From: JACDBZ01 sp036262075
Lineage (GTDB): Bacteria; Chloroflexota; Limnocylindria; QHBO01
DNA length: 64,000 nucleotides
Assembly (NCBI GenBank): GCA_036262075.1
Contig: DATAJO010000005.1
Coordinates: 38,246 to 102,245 of the forward strand
Direction of reading: 5' to 3'
Part shown: positions 39,003-47,014 of the stretch, one piece after another
Numbering within the stretch: the stretch's first letter is position 1
How the letters are laid out: each line of letters begins with the position of its first letter
Position numbers and translations under genes: made by a program
Notes under the pieces: model-generated
Seen by the model: the letters and a program-made list of their open reading frames with translations, nothing else
The model's database searches: none
Told to the model about the DNA's origin: nothing

Positions 39003-39008
39003 TAGAAT
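39003..39008 (+). promoter_or_regulatory. -10 element of the tRNA-Leu pair
   Basis: TAGAAT in the context GCTAGAATCGG, 36 nt before the tRNA. A GATCGGGA...TCCCGAT inverted repeat lies between it and the tRNA (about 39018-39036). Confidence 0.5.
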
Positions 39009-39044
39009 CGGCCCGCCGATCGGGACACCTCCCGATGTGGCCGT

Positions 39045-39131
39045 GCCGAGGTGGCGGAATAGGCAGACGCGCTAGGTTCAGGACCTAGTGACCGCAAGGT
39101 CGTGTGGGTTCAAGTCCCTCCCTCGGTACCA
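39045..39131 (+). tRNA. tRNA-Leu (CAG)
   Basis: GCCGAGG pairs with CCTCGGT (one G-U), with encoded ACCA. Anticodon stem CTAGG/CCTAG has loop TTCAGGA, giving anticodon CAG. A long variable arm and the GGTTCAAGTCC T-loop are present. Confidence 0.95.
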
Positions 39132-39140
39132 ACTGAACAG

Positions 39141-39225
39141 GCCCAGGTGGCGGAATTGGTATACGCGTACGTTTGAGGGGCGTATGGAGAAATCCATCCG
39201 GGTTCAAGTCCCGGCCTGGGCACCA
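39141..39225 (+). tRNA. tRNA-Leu (GAG)
   Basis: GCCCAGG/GCCTGGGC acceptor arms with encoded ACCA. Stem TACGT/GCGTA has loop TTGAGGG, giving anticodon GAG. It begins 9 nt after the previous tRNA, so the two are co-transcribed. Confidence 0.93.
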
Positions 39226-39244
39226 TCAACGCGGTGACCGATGC

Positions 39245-39267
39245 GCCGCTCGCCTGCCGCGAGCGGC
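39245..39267 (+). terminator. GC-rich hairpin after the tRNA-Leu pair
   Basis: Perfect 9-bp stem GCCGCTCGC/GCGAGCGGC with a 5-nt loop, placed 20 nt after the second tRNA. There is only a weak T content after it, so terminator function is likely but not certain. Confidence 0.5.
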
Positions 39268-39315
39268 GTTCGTGCTGTTCCGGCCCCGGGTGGTCGCGCC
39301 GGAATCGGCATCGGC

Positions 39316-39321
39316 TACCAT
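39316..39321 (+). promoter_or_regulatory. -10 element of tRNA-Val
   Basis: TACCAT preceded by CGGC, 12 nt before the tRNA 5' end. Confidence 0.5.
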
Positions 39322-39333
39322 GCCGCACGAGTC

Positions 39334-39410
<77 letters not shown>

Positions 39411-39528
39411 GCGCCATCGGAGGCGCCCCGGCCGGTCCGATGAGTTCGGGTTGCGCGCTCGGTCTGCATGCGTGACGCCTGACCGAGACCGACGAACGAC
39501 CATCGGCGGGCGCCAGCGAGGAGCACCC

Positions 39529-39870
39529 ATGGCGCGCTATCTCATCTCGTTCAACGACGGCGACATGACGTTCCCCCAGGAGGACCTGCCGGCCGTGGCC
39601 AGCGCCGCAAGAACGGTGATGCGCGAGGCGAAGGACGCCGGCGTGTGGGTCTTCGGCGCCGGCGTCTTCCCGGCGGACGAGGTCACCGTCGTGGACACCG
39701 ATGGATCGGTCACCGATGGGCGAGCGCCGGGGCGCGACAGCTACATCGGCGGCTTTTCGATCATCGACGTCCCGAGCCGGGAGGAGGCGCTGCGGTGGGG
39801 CGAGAAGCTCGCCGTCGCCTGCCGCTGCGCCCAGGACGTCCGGGAGCTCATGCCCGACGACGAGGCGTGA
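39529..39870 (+). CDS. YciI-like (YCII-related domain) protein
   Basis: The 113-residue protein begins MARYLISFNDGDM and contains ASAARTVMREAKDAGVWVFGAG, then VTDGRAPGRDSYIGGFSIIDV and REEALRWGEKLA. This is the ferredoxin-like YCII/DGPF-type fold, related to small dehydrochlorinase-like or sensor domains often found near ECF sigma factors. Its activity is unknown. The start at 39529 follows GAGGAG-like sequence (GCGAGGAGCACCC), and an upstream in-frame extension through tRNA-Val is an artefact. The DUF1905 gene follows 10 nt after. Confidence 0.8.
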   Translation: MARYLISFNDGDMTFPQEDLPAVASAARTVMREAKDAGVWVFGAGVFPADEVTVVDTDGSVTDGRAPGRDSYIGGFSIIDVPSREEALRWGEKLAVACRCAQDVRELMPDDEA

Positions 39871-39880
39871 CGAGAGACGC

Positions 39881-40219
39881 GTGGTGCTGTCCGACGAGGT
39901 TCCATCGGTCGAGCTCGCGTTCGAGGGCGAGGTCATCGAGTGGCGTGGGCCGGCGCCGTTCCAGTTCGTCCGCATCCCCGACGCGGAGTGCGAGGACATC
40001 GCCGGGCTGGCGAGCCTCGTGACGTACGGCTGGGGCGTCATCCCGGTGCGCGCCGAGATCGGGGAGACGGCGTGGAGGACGTCGCTCTTCCCGCGGCAGG
40101 GCCGCTACCTGCTGCCGCTGCGCGACAGCGTGCGGAAGGCCGAGGACATCGCGCTCGGCGACACGGTCGACGTGCGGATGACCATCGACCTCGAGCGGCC
40201 CGAACGGACCGGGGGGTGA
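39881..40219 (+). CDS. DUF1905 domain protein
   Basis: The product of about 112 residues matches DUF1905: LAFEGEVIEWRGPAPFQFVR, TYGWGVIPVRAEIGETAWRTSLFP, GRYLLPLRDSVRKAEDIALGDTVDV. This is a small beta-barrel family of unknown role, sometimes fused to YdeI/OmpD-associated domains. The start is GTG at 39881 or the next codon, also GTG. It probably shares a transcript with the YciI-like gene. Confidence 0.8.
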   Translation: MVLSDEVPSVELAFEGEVIEWRGPAPFQFVRIPDAECEDIAGLASLVTYGWGVIPVRAEIGETAWRTSLFPRQGRYLLPLRDSVRKAEDIALGDTVDVRMTIDLERPERTGG

Positions 40220-40230
40220 CGGCGGCCTGC

Positions 40231-40236
40231 TAGCAT
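40231..40236 (+). promoter_or_regulatory. -10 element of lemA-htpX
   Basis: TAGCAT preceded by CTGC, with a leader of about 33 nt containing GAGGAG before the lemA start. Confidence 0.5.
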
Positions 40237-40276
40237 CTTCAGCGTCAACCTCCCGAGCGCGAGGAGCATTACGCCG

Positions 40277-40855
40277 ATGCCACTCTGGGGCTGGATCGTC
40301 CTGATCGCGATCGCGGTCATCGTCCTCTTCCTGATCTTCACGTACAACGCCCTGGTCCGGCTCCGGAACATGGTGGACGAGGCGTGGAACCAGATCAGCG
40401 TGCAGCTCAAGCGCCGGCACGACCTGATCCCGAACCTCGTCAACGCCGTGAAGGGCTACATGGACTTCGAGCAGGAGACCCTGACCCGGGTCATCGAGGC
40501 TCGATCCGCCGCGGTGAGCGCCACGGAGCGCGGCCCAGGCGGCGCCCAGCAGGCGGCCCAGGCGGAGAACTTCCTGACCGGCGCGCTGCGCCAGCTGTTC
40601 GCGCTCGTCGAGAACTACCCCGACCTCAAGGCGAACGAGAACGTCATGCAGCTCCAGGAGGAGCTGACGACGACCGAGAACCAGATCGGCTTCAGCCGGC
40701 AGCACTACAACGCCACGGTCCGGGAGTTCAACACCGCGATCCAGACGTTCCCGAACGTCCTCATCGCCGGGATGTTCGGCTTCCGGGAGCGCGACTACTT
40801 CCAGATCGCCGAGTCCGATGCGGCGGTGCCCGAGGTGAACCTGCGCTCGGCGTGA
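40277..40855 (+). CDS. lemA: LemA family membrane protein
   Basis: The 192-residue protein has one N-terminal membrane helix (about 5-23), followed by the LemA signature YNALVRLRNMVDEAWNQISV, QLKRRHDLIPNLVNAVKGY, and a helical bundle with YPDLKANENVMQLQEEL. FPNVLIAGMFGF ends the domain. LemA is often paired with the HtpX protease, as here (19 nt gap), and the pair may act in membrane quality control. Its function is not firmly known. Confidence 0.93.
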   Translation: MPLWGWIVLIAIAVIVLFLIFTYNALVRLRNMVDEAWNQISVQLKRRHDLIPNLVNAVKGYMDFEQETLTRVIEARSAAVSATERGPGGAQQAAQAENFLTGALRQLFALVENYPDLKANENVMQLQEELTTTENQIGFSRQHYNATVREFNTAIQTFPNVLIAGMFGFRERDYFQIAESDAAVPEVNLRSA

Positions 40856-40874
40856 CCGATCGCGCACCGATCCG

Positions 40875-41852
40875 ATGAGCGCCGGAGGGCGCCCGGCGCC
40901 GACGACGTTCTACCGCGAGATCGATCGCAACCGCCGGCGGAGCTGGCTGCTCGTCGCGATCGTCGTGGTCGTGCTCGGCGCGCTCGGCGGCGCCATCGGC
41001 TACGCGACCGGCTTCGGCTGGTTCGGCGTCGTCCTCGCCGTCGCCGTGGCGACGGCGCTCAGCATCGGCTCATTCTTCGCCGGCGATGCGCTCGTCATGG
41101 CCACCAGCGGCGCGCGCGAGATCGATCGGGCCAACCCGCCGGATCAGTACCGGCAGCTCGTCAACGTCGTCGAGGAGATGCGCCTGGCCGGCGGGCTGCC
41201 GCCGCCCCGCATCTGGGTCATCGACGACTCGGCGCCGAACGCCTTCGCGACCGGGCGGGACCCGAAGCATGCCAGCGTGGCGGTGACGACCGGCCTGCTC
41301 CAGAAGCTCGACCGCGAGGCGCTCCAGGGCGTCATCGGCCACGAGATGAGCCATATCGGCAACCTCGACATCCGCTTCACGCTGCTCGTCGGGGTGCTGG
41401 TCGGCAGCATCGCGCTGCTCGCCGACTGGTTCCTGCGCTTCACGTTCTGGGGTGGCGGCCGCCGGTCGAGCAGCGACTCGAACCGCGGGGGCGGGGGAGG
41501 GGCGCAGGCGGTGATCTTCGTCCTGGCCATCGTGCTGGCGATCCTCGCACCGCTCATCGGCCGGCTCGTCCAGGCGGCGGTCAGCCGGAGTCGCGAGAGC
41601 CTCGCCGATGTGACCGCCGTCGAGATGACCCGCAACCCGGTCGGCCTGGCGCGCGCGCTGCGGACGATCTCGGACGACCCGGAGGTGCTCGAGGTCGCGA
41701 ACCGCGCGACCCAGCACCTCTACATCGTCAACCCGATCAAGAGCTTCGAGGAGCGCGCGAAGTCGCTGTGGGACACCCACCCACCCATCGGCGAGCGCAT
41801 CCGGACCCTCGAGGCGATCGCCGGGCAGATGGGGCCGACGACGCCGCGCTAG
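40875..41852 (+). CDS. htpX: Membrane zinc protease HtpX (M48)
   Basis: This 325-residue M48 metalloprotease degrades damaged membrane proteins. Two N-terminal helices (about 22-65) are followed by the zinc motif GVIGHEMSHIGN (HEXXH, about 152-163), two further helices (about 170-190 and 212-235), and RESLADVTAVEMTRNP, which carries the third zinc ligand Glu. A Gly-rich linker (RRSSSDSNRGGGGGA) separates the later helices. The stop codon overlaps the stop of the opposite-strand lipoprotein gene within a CTAG. Confidence 0.94.
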   Translation: MSAGGRPAPTTFYREIDRNRRRSWLLVAIVVVVLGALGGAIGYATGFGWFGVVLAVAVATALSIGSFFAGDALVMATSGAREIDRANPPDQYRQLVNVVEEMRLAGGLPPPRIWVIDDSAPNAFATGRDPKHASVAVTTGLLQKLDREALQGVIGHEMSHIGNLDIRFTLLVGVLVGSIALLADWFLRFTFWGGGRRSSSDSNRGGGGGAQAVIFVLAIVLAILAPLIGRLVQAAVSRSRESLADVTAVEMTRNPVGLARALRTISDDPEVLEVANRATQHLYIVNPIKSFEERAKSLWDTHPPIGERIRTLEAIAGQMGPTTPR

Positions 41853-42517
41853 GGTCGGTTCGCGGAGAGCTCGGTCACATACAGCGTTCCGGTCACGGCC
41901 GAGCCGTCCTCGTAGGTGCCCACCCAGACGTCGTACAGGCCGCCCTGCGGCGTCGTGAAGTCGACCATCGGGTCGAACACGCCGACGGCCGAGTCGTCGT
42001 TGCAGTGCCACGATCCGTCGGGCGCGTTGATGATCAGCGTCGCGTCCTCGCCGGCCTCATCGGCCACGAAGTAGAAGCGGAGCAGCGTCATGCTGCCGGC
42101 CTCGTAGCGGACGTCGAAATCGGGCGCGGCCGTCGCCCAGCCGGTGCAGGGCGCGCCGAGGTACGTGGCATCGATCGGGCCGCCGCTGAGGATCGGCACC
42201 TCGTGCGGATCGGGCGTGAAGCCGGCGGCGAGCTCGACCGACCCGAAGTTCGGCTCGAGGCGCCAGTCGAGCTCGGTGCCGGCCGCCGCGCTGGCGGCGA
42301 CGCTGGCCTCGGCGCTCGGCGGCGTCACGCTCGCGGACTCCTCCGGTCCCGGAGGCTCGCTCGGCCGCGGAACTGGCGTGTCGCCGGCAGGCGGCTCGGT
42401 GTTCGACGATGGCGGTGACGACGGCGCGACCGACGCGGCGCTGCCGCCGCAGGCGGCGAGGACGATGGCGAGGACACCGAGGAGGGCGGCGTGGCGCGAG
42501 GCGGCTGGGCCTGCCAT
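41849..42517 (-). CDS. Lipoprotein of unknown function
   Basis: The 222-residue secreted protein starts at 42517, where GGAGGT sits 7 nt before ATG; a longer frame to 42655 lacks such support. A signal peptide leads to the lipobox VLAAC (Cys near residue 22). A Ser/Pro/Glu/Ala-rich linker (about 25-75) carries the domain away from the membrane. The folded part (about 80-222) has strands such as YDVWVGTYEDGSAVTGTLYV and two or three Cys, resembling beta-sandwich domains with PPC-like repeats. No enzymatic motif is seen. It is convergent with htpX. Confidence 0.75.
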   Translation of the reverse strand: MAGPAASRHAALLGVLAIVLAACGGSAASVAPSSPPSSNTEPPAGDTPVPRPSEPPGPEESASVTPPSAEASVAASAAAGTELDWRLEPNFGSVELAAGFTPDPHEVPILSGGPIDATYLGAPCTGWATAAPDFDVRYEAGSMTLLRFYFVADEAGEDATLIINAPDGSWHCNDDSAVGVFDPMVDFTTPQGGLYDVWVGTYEDGSAVTGTLYVTELSANRP

Positions 42518-42658
42518 GTGCGGGACCTCCGGAGGCTCGGATGGAGGCATGACGCCGCGCGCAGTGTGCGCGTCCCGCCGGGTTCGCGCCACCCCATTTC
42601 GCACGCGTTCGAGGCCGGCCCGCGGGCGAGCACGGTTGCGACGCGCGCGGCGCATCGG

Positions 42659-42664
42659 TATCCT
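42659..42664 (+). promoter_or_regulatory. -10 element of tRNA-Phe
   Basis: TATCCT preceded by CGG, about 58 nt before the tRNA. The stretch between holds short hairpins (ACCGCC...GGCGGT-like, CTGAGAGCCCTCAG). Confidence 0.4.
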
Positions 42665-42722
42665 TGCGACCGCCTGAAGCGGTACCGCCTCCGGGAGCTG
42701 AGAGCCCTCAGCGACGATCGGC

Positions 42723-42798
42723 GCCGAGGTAGCTCAGTTGGTAGAGCACGGGACTGAAAATCCCGGTGTCGCCAGTTCGATCCTGGCCCTCGGCACCA
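42723..42798 (+). tRNA. tRNA-Phe (GAA)
   Basis: GCCGAGG/CCTCGGC acceptor, ACCA end, stem CGGGA/TCCCG with loop CTGAAAA, anticodon GAA. Confidence 0.96.
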
Positions 42799-42807
42799 GC
42801 CACGCGG

Positions 42808-42813
42808 TATCAT
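42808..42813 (+). promoter_or_regulatory. -10 element of tRNA-Gly
   Basis: TATCAT preceded by GCGG, 13 nt before the tRNA 5' end. Confidence 0.45.
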
Positions 42814-42826
42814 GGACGGCGAGCGG

Positions 42827-42902
42827 GCGGAAGTGGCTCAGTTGGTAGAGCATCACCTTGCCAAGGTGAGGGTCGCGGGTTCGAGTCCCGTCTTCCGCTC
42901 CA
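42827..42902 (+). tRNA. tRNA-Gly (GCC)
   Basis: GCGGAAG/CTTCCGC acceptor, TCCA end, stem TCACC/GGTGA with loop TTGCCAA, anticodon GCC. Confidence 0.95.
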
Positions 42903-42976
42903 TTTTCATGTCCGGGACCCGTTCGCTCCCGGCCGTTCCGTGCCGTCGCGCCGGTTGCCTTCCGAGTTCGACCTGC

Positions 42977-42982
42977 TAGCGT
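42977..42982 (+). promoter_or_regulatory. -10 element of tRNA-Gln
   Basis: TAGCGT preceded by CTGC, 13 nt before the tRNA 5' end. Confidence 0.45.
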
Positions 42983-42995
42983 GAGCCGCGGCGCT

Positions 42996-43069
42996 TGCCC
43001 CGTCGTCTAGTGGTAGGACAGCGGACTTTGGATCCGTTAACGGTCGTTCGAATCGACCCGGGGCAGCCA
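42996..43069 (+). tRNA. tRNA-Gln (TTG)
   Basis: TGCCCCG/CGGGGCA acceptor, GCCA end, stem GCGGA/TCCGT with loop CTTTGGA, anticodon TTG. It ends 67 nt before the sigma/anti-sigma/permease operon. Confidence 0.95.
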
Positions 43070-43136
43070 GGGTTCGTCCTCATTCTGTTCGTCGAAGTGC
43101 AACACTTGGCAGCCGCCAGGCTACTGAAAAGCAACG

Positions 43137-43658
43137 ATGTGGGGAATCGCGGGCGCTCGCACCGGCTCTTCCGCCGCGGAAGATCAGCGGCAGCGGTTGC
43201 ATGTCCTGGACGAACGATTCGAGGAGCTGCGGCCAAGATTGGTCGGCATCTGCCGGTCGGTCGCTGGGGACGTGGCCGAGGATGCCGTGCATGACGCCTA
43301 TCTCTACGCCCGTCGTTCGATTGACCAACTGCGTGACCTCGAGGCCCTCGACGCCTGGCTGACGACCATCGCCCTGCGCCAATGCATCACCGGCCACCGT
43401 CGCGCCCGTCGACTTCGCGATCGCTTGGCCGACCTGCTGCCAAGAGCGTCTTCGGGGATGCCGGACCTCGGGCTGCGCGAACTGGTCGAACGGCTTCCGA
43501 TGCGCGCCCGTGCCGTCCTCGTGCTGCACCACGGCTATGGCTACTCGCTCGCCGAGGTGGCGGACATCCTTGGGTTGACCCATACCAACGTTCGATCGAT
43601 CGCCGCCCGATCCCGACGGCGGCTGCTGGAGCAGGCGCGCGAGGCCGACGGTGCGTAG
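43137..43658 (+). CDS. ECF-type RNA polymerase sigma factor
   Basis: This 173-residue protein has region 2 (LDERFEELRPRLVGICRSVA and DVAEDAVHDAYLYARRSI, about 24-62) and region 4 (LVERLPMRARAVLVLHHGYG, then SLAEVADILGLTHTNVRSIAARSRRRL, about 117-165). It is linked by an 8-nt overlap to an anti-sigma gene, and through it to two permeases and an anchored protein. Such pairs usually control their own operon in response to an envelope signal. The upstream 67-nt gap shows no TAnnnT box, so the promoter may be read by this sigma itself. Codon third positions are less GC-rich than in flanking core genes. Confidence 0.87.
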   Translation: MWGIAGARTGSSAAEDQRQRLHVLDERFEELRPRLVGICRSVAGDVAEDAVHDAYLYARRSIDQLRDLEALDAWLTTIALRQCITGHRRARRLRDRLADLLPRASSGMPDLGLRELVERLPMRARAVLVLHHGYGYSLAEVADILGLTHTNVRSIAARSRRRLLEQAREADGA

Positions 43659-44802
43659 GTGCGAGCGTGCCACTCGCCTGTGGGAGGCCCTCGCCGCCGA
43701 TGCGGCGCTCGACGACGAGCTCGCGGCGCACGTGCCCACCTGCGCCGAGTGTTCCGGCATCGGCGCGCAGATGCGACGCTTCAGGACACGCCTCGACGGC
43801 GCGACGGCCGAGCTCGTCACCGACGCGCTGCCTCCCGGCACGCCGATCGTCGCGCGCGGTGTCCCGCCGCTATCGCGTCGCCGTGCCTCGGCGGGCGGGC
43901 TGCTGGGGGCCCTGGCCTCGACGGTGCTGGTCGCGTTCGCTGTCGTCGGAGTCGCCGTTACCGGTGCCTCAGTGGCCGAGTCCCTCCACGGTGGCCCACG
44001 TGGGGCTCCGGATGTCACGGGGCATGCTGCGGAGGCGGTCGAGTGCTACCTGGGCGACCCGGCGGTGGAGGTGAACGCCGAGGCAACCGTGACGCCGGGA
44101 GGACCCCGAGCCGTCATCGCATACTGCTTCGGAGTGGTCGATGCCGCCGAAGTGGATCGGGCGCGGGCCATCAGCTGTGCGCGCTCGGTCACGGCTGAGC
44201 AAGAGCTCCGGCGAGAAGCCGAGGCCGAAGAAGCTCCGCCGTCTGACGCGAGCAGCCCCAGGTATCTGGGTGCGTGCACCACGGTCGTCGAGGTCGACCG
44301 GACAATCGTCGATCCGGCGGAGGGCCTGGGGACGAGCGTGGGGCCGTCCGTGCCGCTGCTGACGTGGGAACGCGCAGCATCGGTGGCTGGCTGGGAGCTG
44401 CTCCGGCCGGGGTGGCTGCCCGACGGGTACCAGCTCGCCGCCCTGCAAGGCTTCAGCTCAGCGGACGGAACGGAGCCGATTGCGACCGTCTCGGCCATCT
44501 ACCTCCACGCTGGCACCGCGCTGACCGTCGAGCAGTTCCTCCTGCCTGAGCCGGAAGACTTTCGCATCAGGCTGACGATTCCCGGCGAGCAGCTGCACGG
44601 CGTCGCGACCGGACAGACGACCGTGGCTGATCAGCCCGCGTTCTGGGCCGACGGCGTCGTGGCGACCGCTGGCGGCGCTGGACTCGACGTCCGGGCGCTC
44701 GTGCTGACCTGGGCACGCGACGGGATCGGCTACCGGATCACCTCGCGGATCGACGACCTCGACGTGCTGCGGCGCGTTGGCGAGTCGTTGGCAGGGGGAT
44801 GA
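43651..44802 (+). CDS. Zinc-finger transmembrane anti-sigma factor
   Basis: The 383-residue protein has a cytoplasmic zinc anti-sigma domain with HVPTCAEC (HxxxCxxC, about 27-34) plus the upstream Cys4, then a membrane helix (about 82-108) and a large extracytoplasmic region of about 275 residues. That region includes paired Cys (VECYLGD, AYCFGV, ISCARS, LGACTT), a charged segment (EQELRREAEAEEAPP), and a C-terminal domain GWLPDGYQLAALQGFSS resembling DUF4367-like sensor domains (WLPxGY motif). It should hold the ECF sigma at the membrane until a signal is sensed. It starts at GTG 43651 and overlaps the permease gene by ATGA. Confidence 0.85.
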   Translation: MRRCERATRLWEALAADAALDDELAAHVPTCAECSGIGAQMRRFRTRLDGATAELVTDALPPGTPIVARGVPPLSRRRASAGGLLGALASTVLVAFAVVGVAVTGASVAESLHGGPRGAPDVTGHAAEAVECYLGDPAVEVNAEATVTPGGPRAVIAYCFGVVDAAEVDRARAISCARSVTAEQELRREAEAEEAPPSDASSPRYLGACTTVVEVDRTIVDPAEGLGTSVGPSVPLLTWERAASVAGWELLRPGWLPDGYQLAALQGFSSADGTEPIATVSAIYLHAGTALTVEQFLLPEPEDFRIRLTIPGEQLHGVATGQTTVADQPAFWADGVVATAGGAGLDVRALVLTWARDGIGYRITSRIDDLDVLRRVGESLAGG

Positions 44803-46079
44803 CGGCCCGCCTCCCCTGGTTTGTGGGGTTCCTCGCACGACGCCTCGTCTGGGCCTTCATCACGATGCTGATCTTCGTCGGCGTGCTGCTCGCCATCATG
44901 GAGGTCTGGGTTCCCTACAACTGGGCAGTGATCCACACGCGACAGCCTTCCGACGCGGCGGCGACGGCTCAGACGACCGGCCTCGACATCCCGTTCCCGC
45001 TCCGGTACGCCGAATACGTCGTCGGCCTGATCCAGGGCGACCTTGGCGAGTCCTTCGGCGGCAGTTCCGTCTCCGGGATCATCATCGAGGCGCTGCCGGT
45101 GACGCTCACGGTGTTCCTCGTCGGGGCGGTGCTGGGCTGGGTGATCGGGGAGGTCCTGGGCCGCATCGGCTCGTGGAACCGCTCCATCGTGACGCGATCC
45201 GGGTTCTCGATCGTGGCCGTCGCCTCGGCAGCGATGTTTCCGCCCTTCCTCGTCTTCGTGCTCGTCACCACCTTGCGTGAGCCGATGTTGGCCAGCCGCG
45301 AGGTTTTCGGGCTTCCAGAGGACAGCCTGGTGCTGTGGCGTGACGCGGAGCTCGGCACACGGGGCGCGCTCCTTCCCGCTGATGTCTGGTGGGTCCTGGC
45401 ATGGTCTCTGTCGGCCGCGGTGGTGGGCGGCCTCTTGGCACGGGCCATCGCGCAACGTCGAGGTCATCGGCTGGTGGCCATGCTGGCCATGCCGGCCGCG
45501 CTCACGGGGGTCTGCGCCGGCATCGGGCTCAGCGGAATCGGCGCGCACGCGCTCGACATCATGTATCGGGCCAACGTGGCCGTCACGACGCACCGACTGG
45601 ACCCGACGGGCACCGGGCTCGGCGCGGCCGTCACCATCGGTCGCGGCTCGCCGGCAGTGGCGATGATCGGCGTGGCCCTGCTGACCTTCGGCTCGGTGAT
45701 GCTGCTGATGCGGACCAGCATGGACATCCAGCGCACCGAGGAGTACGTCTCCACCGGCCGTGCCAAGGGGCTGCCTGAACACGTCGTGCGCGATCATCAC
45801 GCTGCCCGCAACGCCATTCCCCCCGTGCTGGCGGGATCGCTATTGACCTTCCCGACCGTGCTGGCCGGGATGATGATCGTCGAGTTCGAGTTCCAGCTTC
45901 AGGGTCTCTCGTCGGTCCTGTTCAGTGCCGTGGAGACGCAGGACATCCCGCTCATCAGCGGCGTCCTCTTCGCGCTGGGGCTGATCGGCGTTGGCCTACG
46001 CGTCGTCACCGACGTCGTCGTCGCCACGCTCGACCCGCGCCGGCGGCGAACCGGGCCCATCCCTCGGCTGCCGGCGTGA
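44799..46079 (+). CDS. Dpp/Opp-type ABC permease (DppB-like), orphan
   Basis: The 426-residue membrane protein starts with WFVGFLARRLVWAFITMLIF, the DppB N-terminal helix, and contains the cytoplasmic loop EEYVSTGRAKGLPEHVVRDH with HAARNAIPPVLAGSLL, the EAA-type ATPase contact. It ends in LDPRRRR. It is about 90 residues longer than usual DppB (about 330-340) because of an extra helical/loop section near residues 165-265 (REVFGLPEDSLVLWRDAELG onward). There is no peptide-binding protein and no DppD/DppF ATPase in the operon, so partners must come from elsewhere, or the pair acts differently. It is coupled by overlap on both sides. Confidence 0.82.
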   Translation: MTARLPWFVGFLARRLVWAFITMLIFVGVLLAIMEVWVPYNWAVIHTRQPSDAAATAQTTGLDIPFPLRYAEYVVGLIQGDLGESFGGSSVSGIIIEALPVTLTVFLVGAVLGWVIGEVLGRIGSWNRSIVTRSGFSIVAVASAAMFPPFLVFVLVTTLREPMLASREVFGLPEDSLVLWRDAELGTRGALLPADVWWVLAWSLSAAVVGGLLARAIAQRRGHRLVAMLAMPAALTGVCAGIGLSGIGAHALDIMYRANVAVTTHRLDPTGTGLGAAVTIGRGSPAVAMIGVALLTFGSVMLLMRTSMDIQRTEEYVSTGRAKGLPEHVVRDHHAARNAIPPVLAGSLLTFPTVLAGMMIVEFEFQLQGLSSVLFSAVETQDIPLISGVLFALGLIGVGLRVVTDVVVATLDPRRRRTGPIPRLPA

Positions 46080-47014
46080 CCGCGGGGGCGGTACCGGCGT
46101 TCGAGGCAGTCGCGTCTCCGCGCGCGCGGGCACACGTGCTCACCAATCCGAAGGTCGTCACCGGGCTGGTGCTCCTCGCCATGTTCGCCCTGCTGATGGT
46201 TGCCGATCCGCTCCTGGACGCGACCCTGTGGTCGGGTCGCTTGCACGTCTATGACCCCCAGTTCGGATTCGACGCGACGGTTGCCCATCCCTCTGCGCCG
46301 TCCGTTGCGCACTGGCTGGGGACCAGCTCGCTCGGGCGGGACGTGTTCTCGATGCTGGCATACGCGACTCGACCGACGCTTGTCGTGGCGCTCTCGGCGG
46401 CAGTCGCGACCGCCGTGATCTCCGTCCTCCTTGGGTCCGTCTCTGCCGTCCGCGGCGGCTGGTTGGAGGGCGCGGTCACGCATCTCAGCGACGCGATGGT
46501 CCTGCTTCCGGCCCTGCTGGTGGTGTACATCACCGGCATCTGGCGTCCCGGCACCGAGTTCGGTGCCGTCCAGCTGGGCCTGACGTTCGGCATCGTCTAC
46601 GGCCTCGGACCCGCGACTGCAACCGTCCGCACCGCGGCCGAGGAGATCGTGGCCAGGCCATTCATGGAGGCCGCGCGCGTCGCCGGGGGAGGTGACTGGT
46701 GGCTCGTCAGCCGGCACGTCCTTCCGCACCTGTACGCCCACGCCGCGGTGCAGTCCATGATCGCGGCCACCGGAGCTGTCATCGCCGATGCCTTCCTCGG
46801 CTACCGCAGCGCAATCGGCGAGTACGTCGGCTTCGGACACATGGTCTATGACGGCATCGTCTGGTCAGAGCTGATGTCCGGCATCGCCCCGATCCCGTGG
46901 TGGATCATGCTGGCCGGCGCCGGCGGCATCATCTTGCTGGCGGCCGCGTTCTACCTCCTGGGGGTCGGCCTGCGCGAGGCACTCGATCCGCGTGCCAGGA
47001 GCCTCCTTCGATGA
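46076..47014 (+). CDS. Dpp/Opp-type ABC permease (DppC-like), orphan
   Basis: This 312-residue protein shows the DppC layout: an N-terminal cytoplasmic segment, helix 1 (about 29-48), an extracellular loop with HWLGTSSLGRDVFSMLAYAT (the conserved GTDxxGRDxxSR site, here GTSSLGRDVFS), and the EAA loop FMEAARVAGGGDWWLVSRHV, then GYRSAIGEYVGFGHMV. It ends with LREALDPRAR. It pairs with the DppB-like gene before it. The start GTG and stop ATGA both overlap neighbours. Family match is clear; the missing ATPase and binding protein make the substrate unknown. Confidence 0.85.
   Translation: MTAGAVPAFEAVASPRARAHVLTNPKVVTGLVLLAMFALLMVADPLLDATLWSGRLHVYDPQFGFDATVAHPSAPSVAHWLGTSSLGRDVFSMLAYATRPTLVVALSAAVATAVISVLLGSVSAVRGGWLEGAVTHLSDAMVLLPALLVVYITGIWRPGTEFGAVQLGLTFGIVYGLGPATATVRTAAEEIVARPFMEAARVAGGGDWWLVSRHVLPHLYAHAAVQSMIAATGAVIADAFLGYRSAIGEYVGFGHMVYDGIVWSELMSGIAPIPWWIMLAGAGGIILLAAAFYLLGVGLREALDPRARSLLR

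Noticed and set aside
42690..42722. TPP riboswitch, because of a CTGAGAG string before tRNA-Phe
   Set aside because: The remaining thi-box helices are absent and the downstream gene is a tRNA. The string is part of a short local hairpin.
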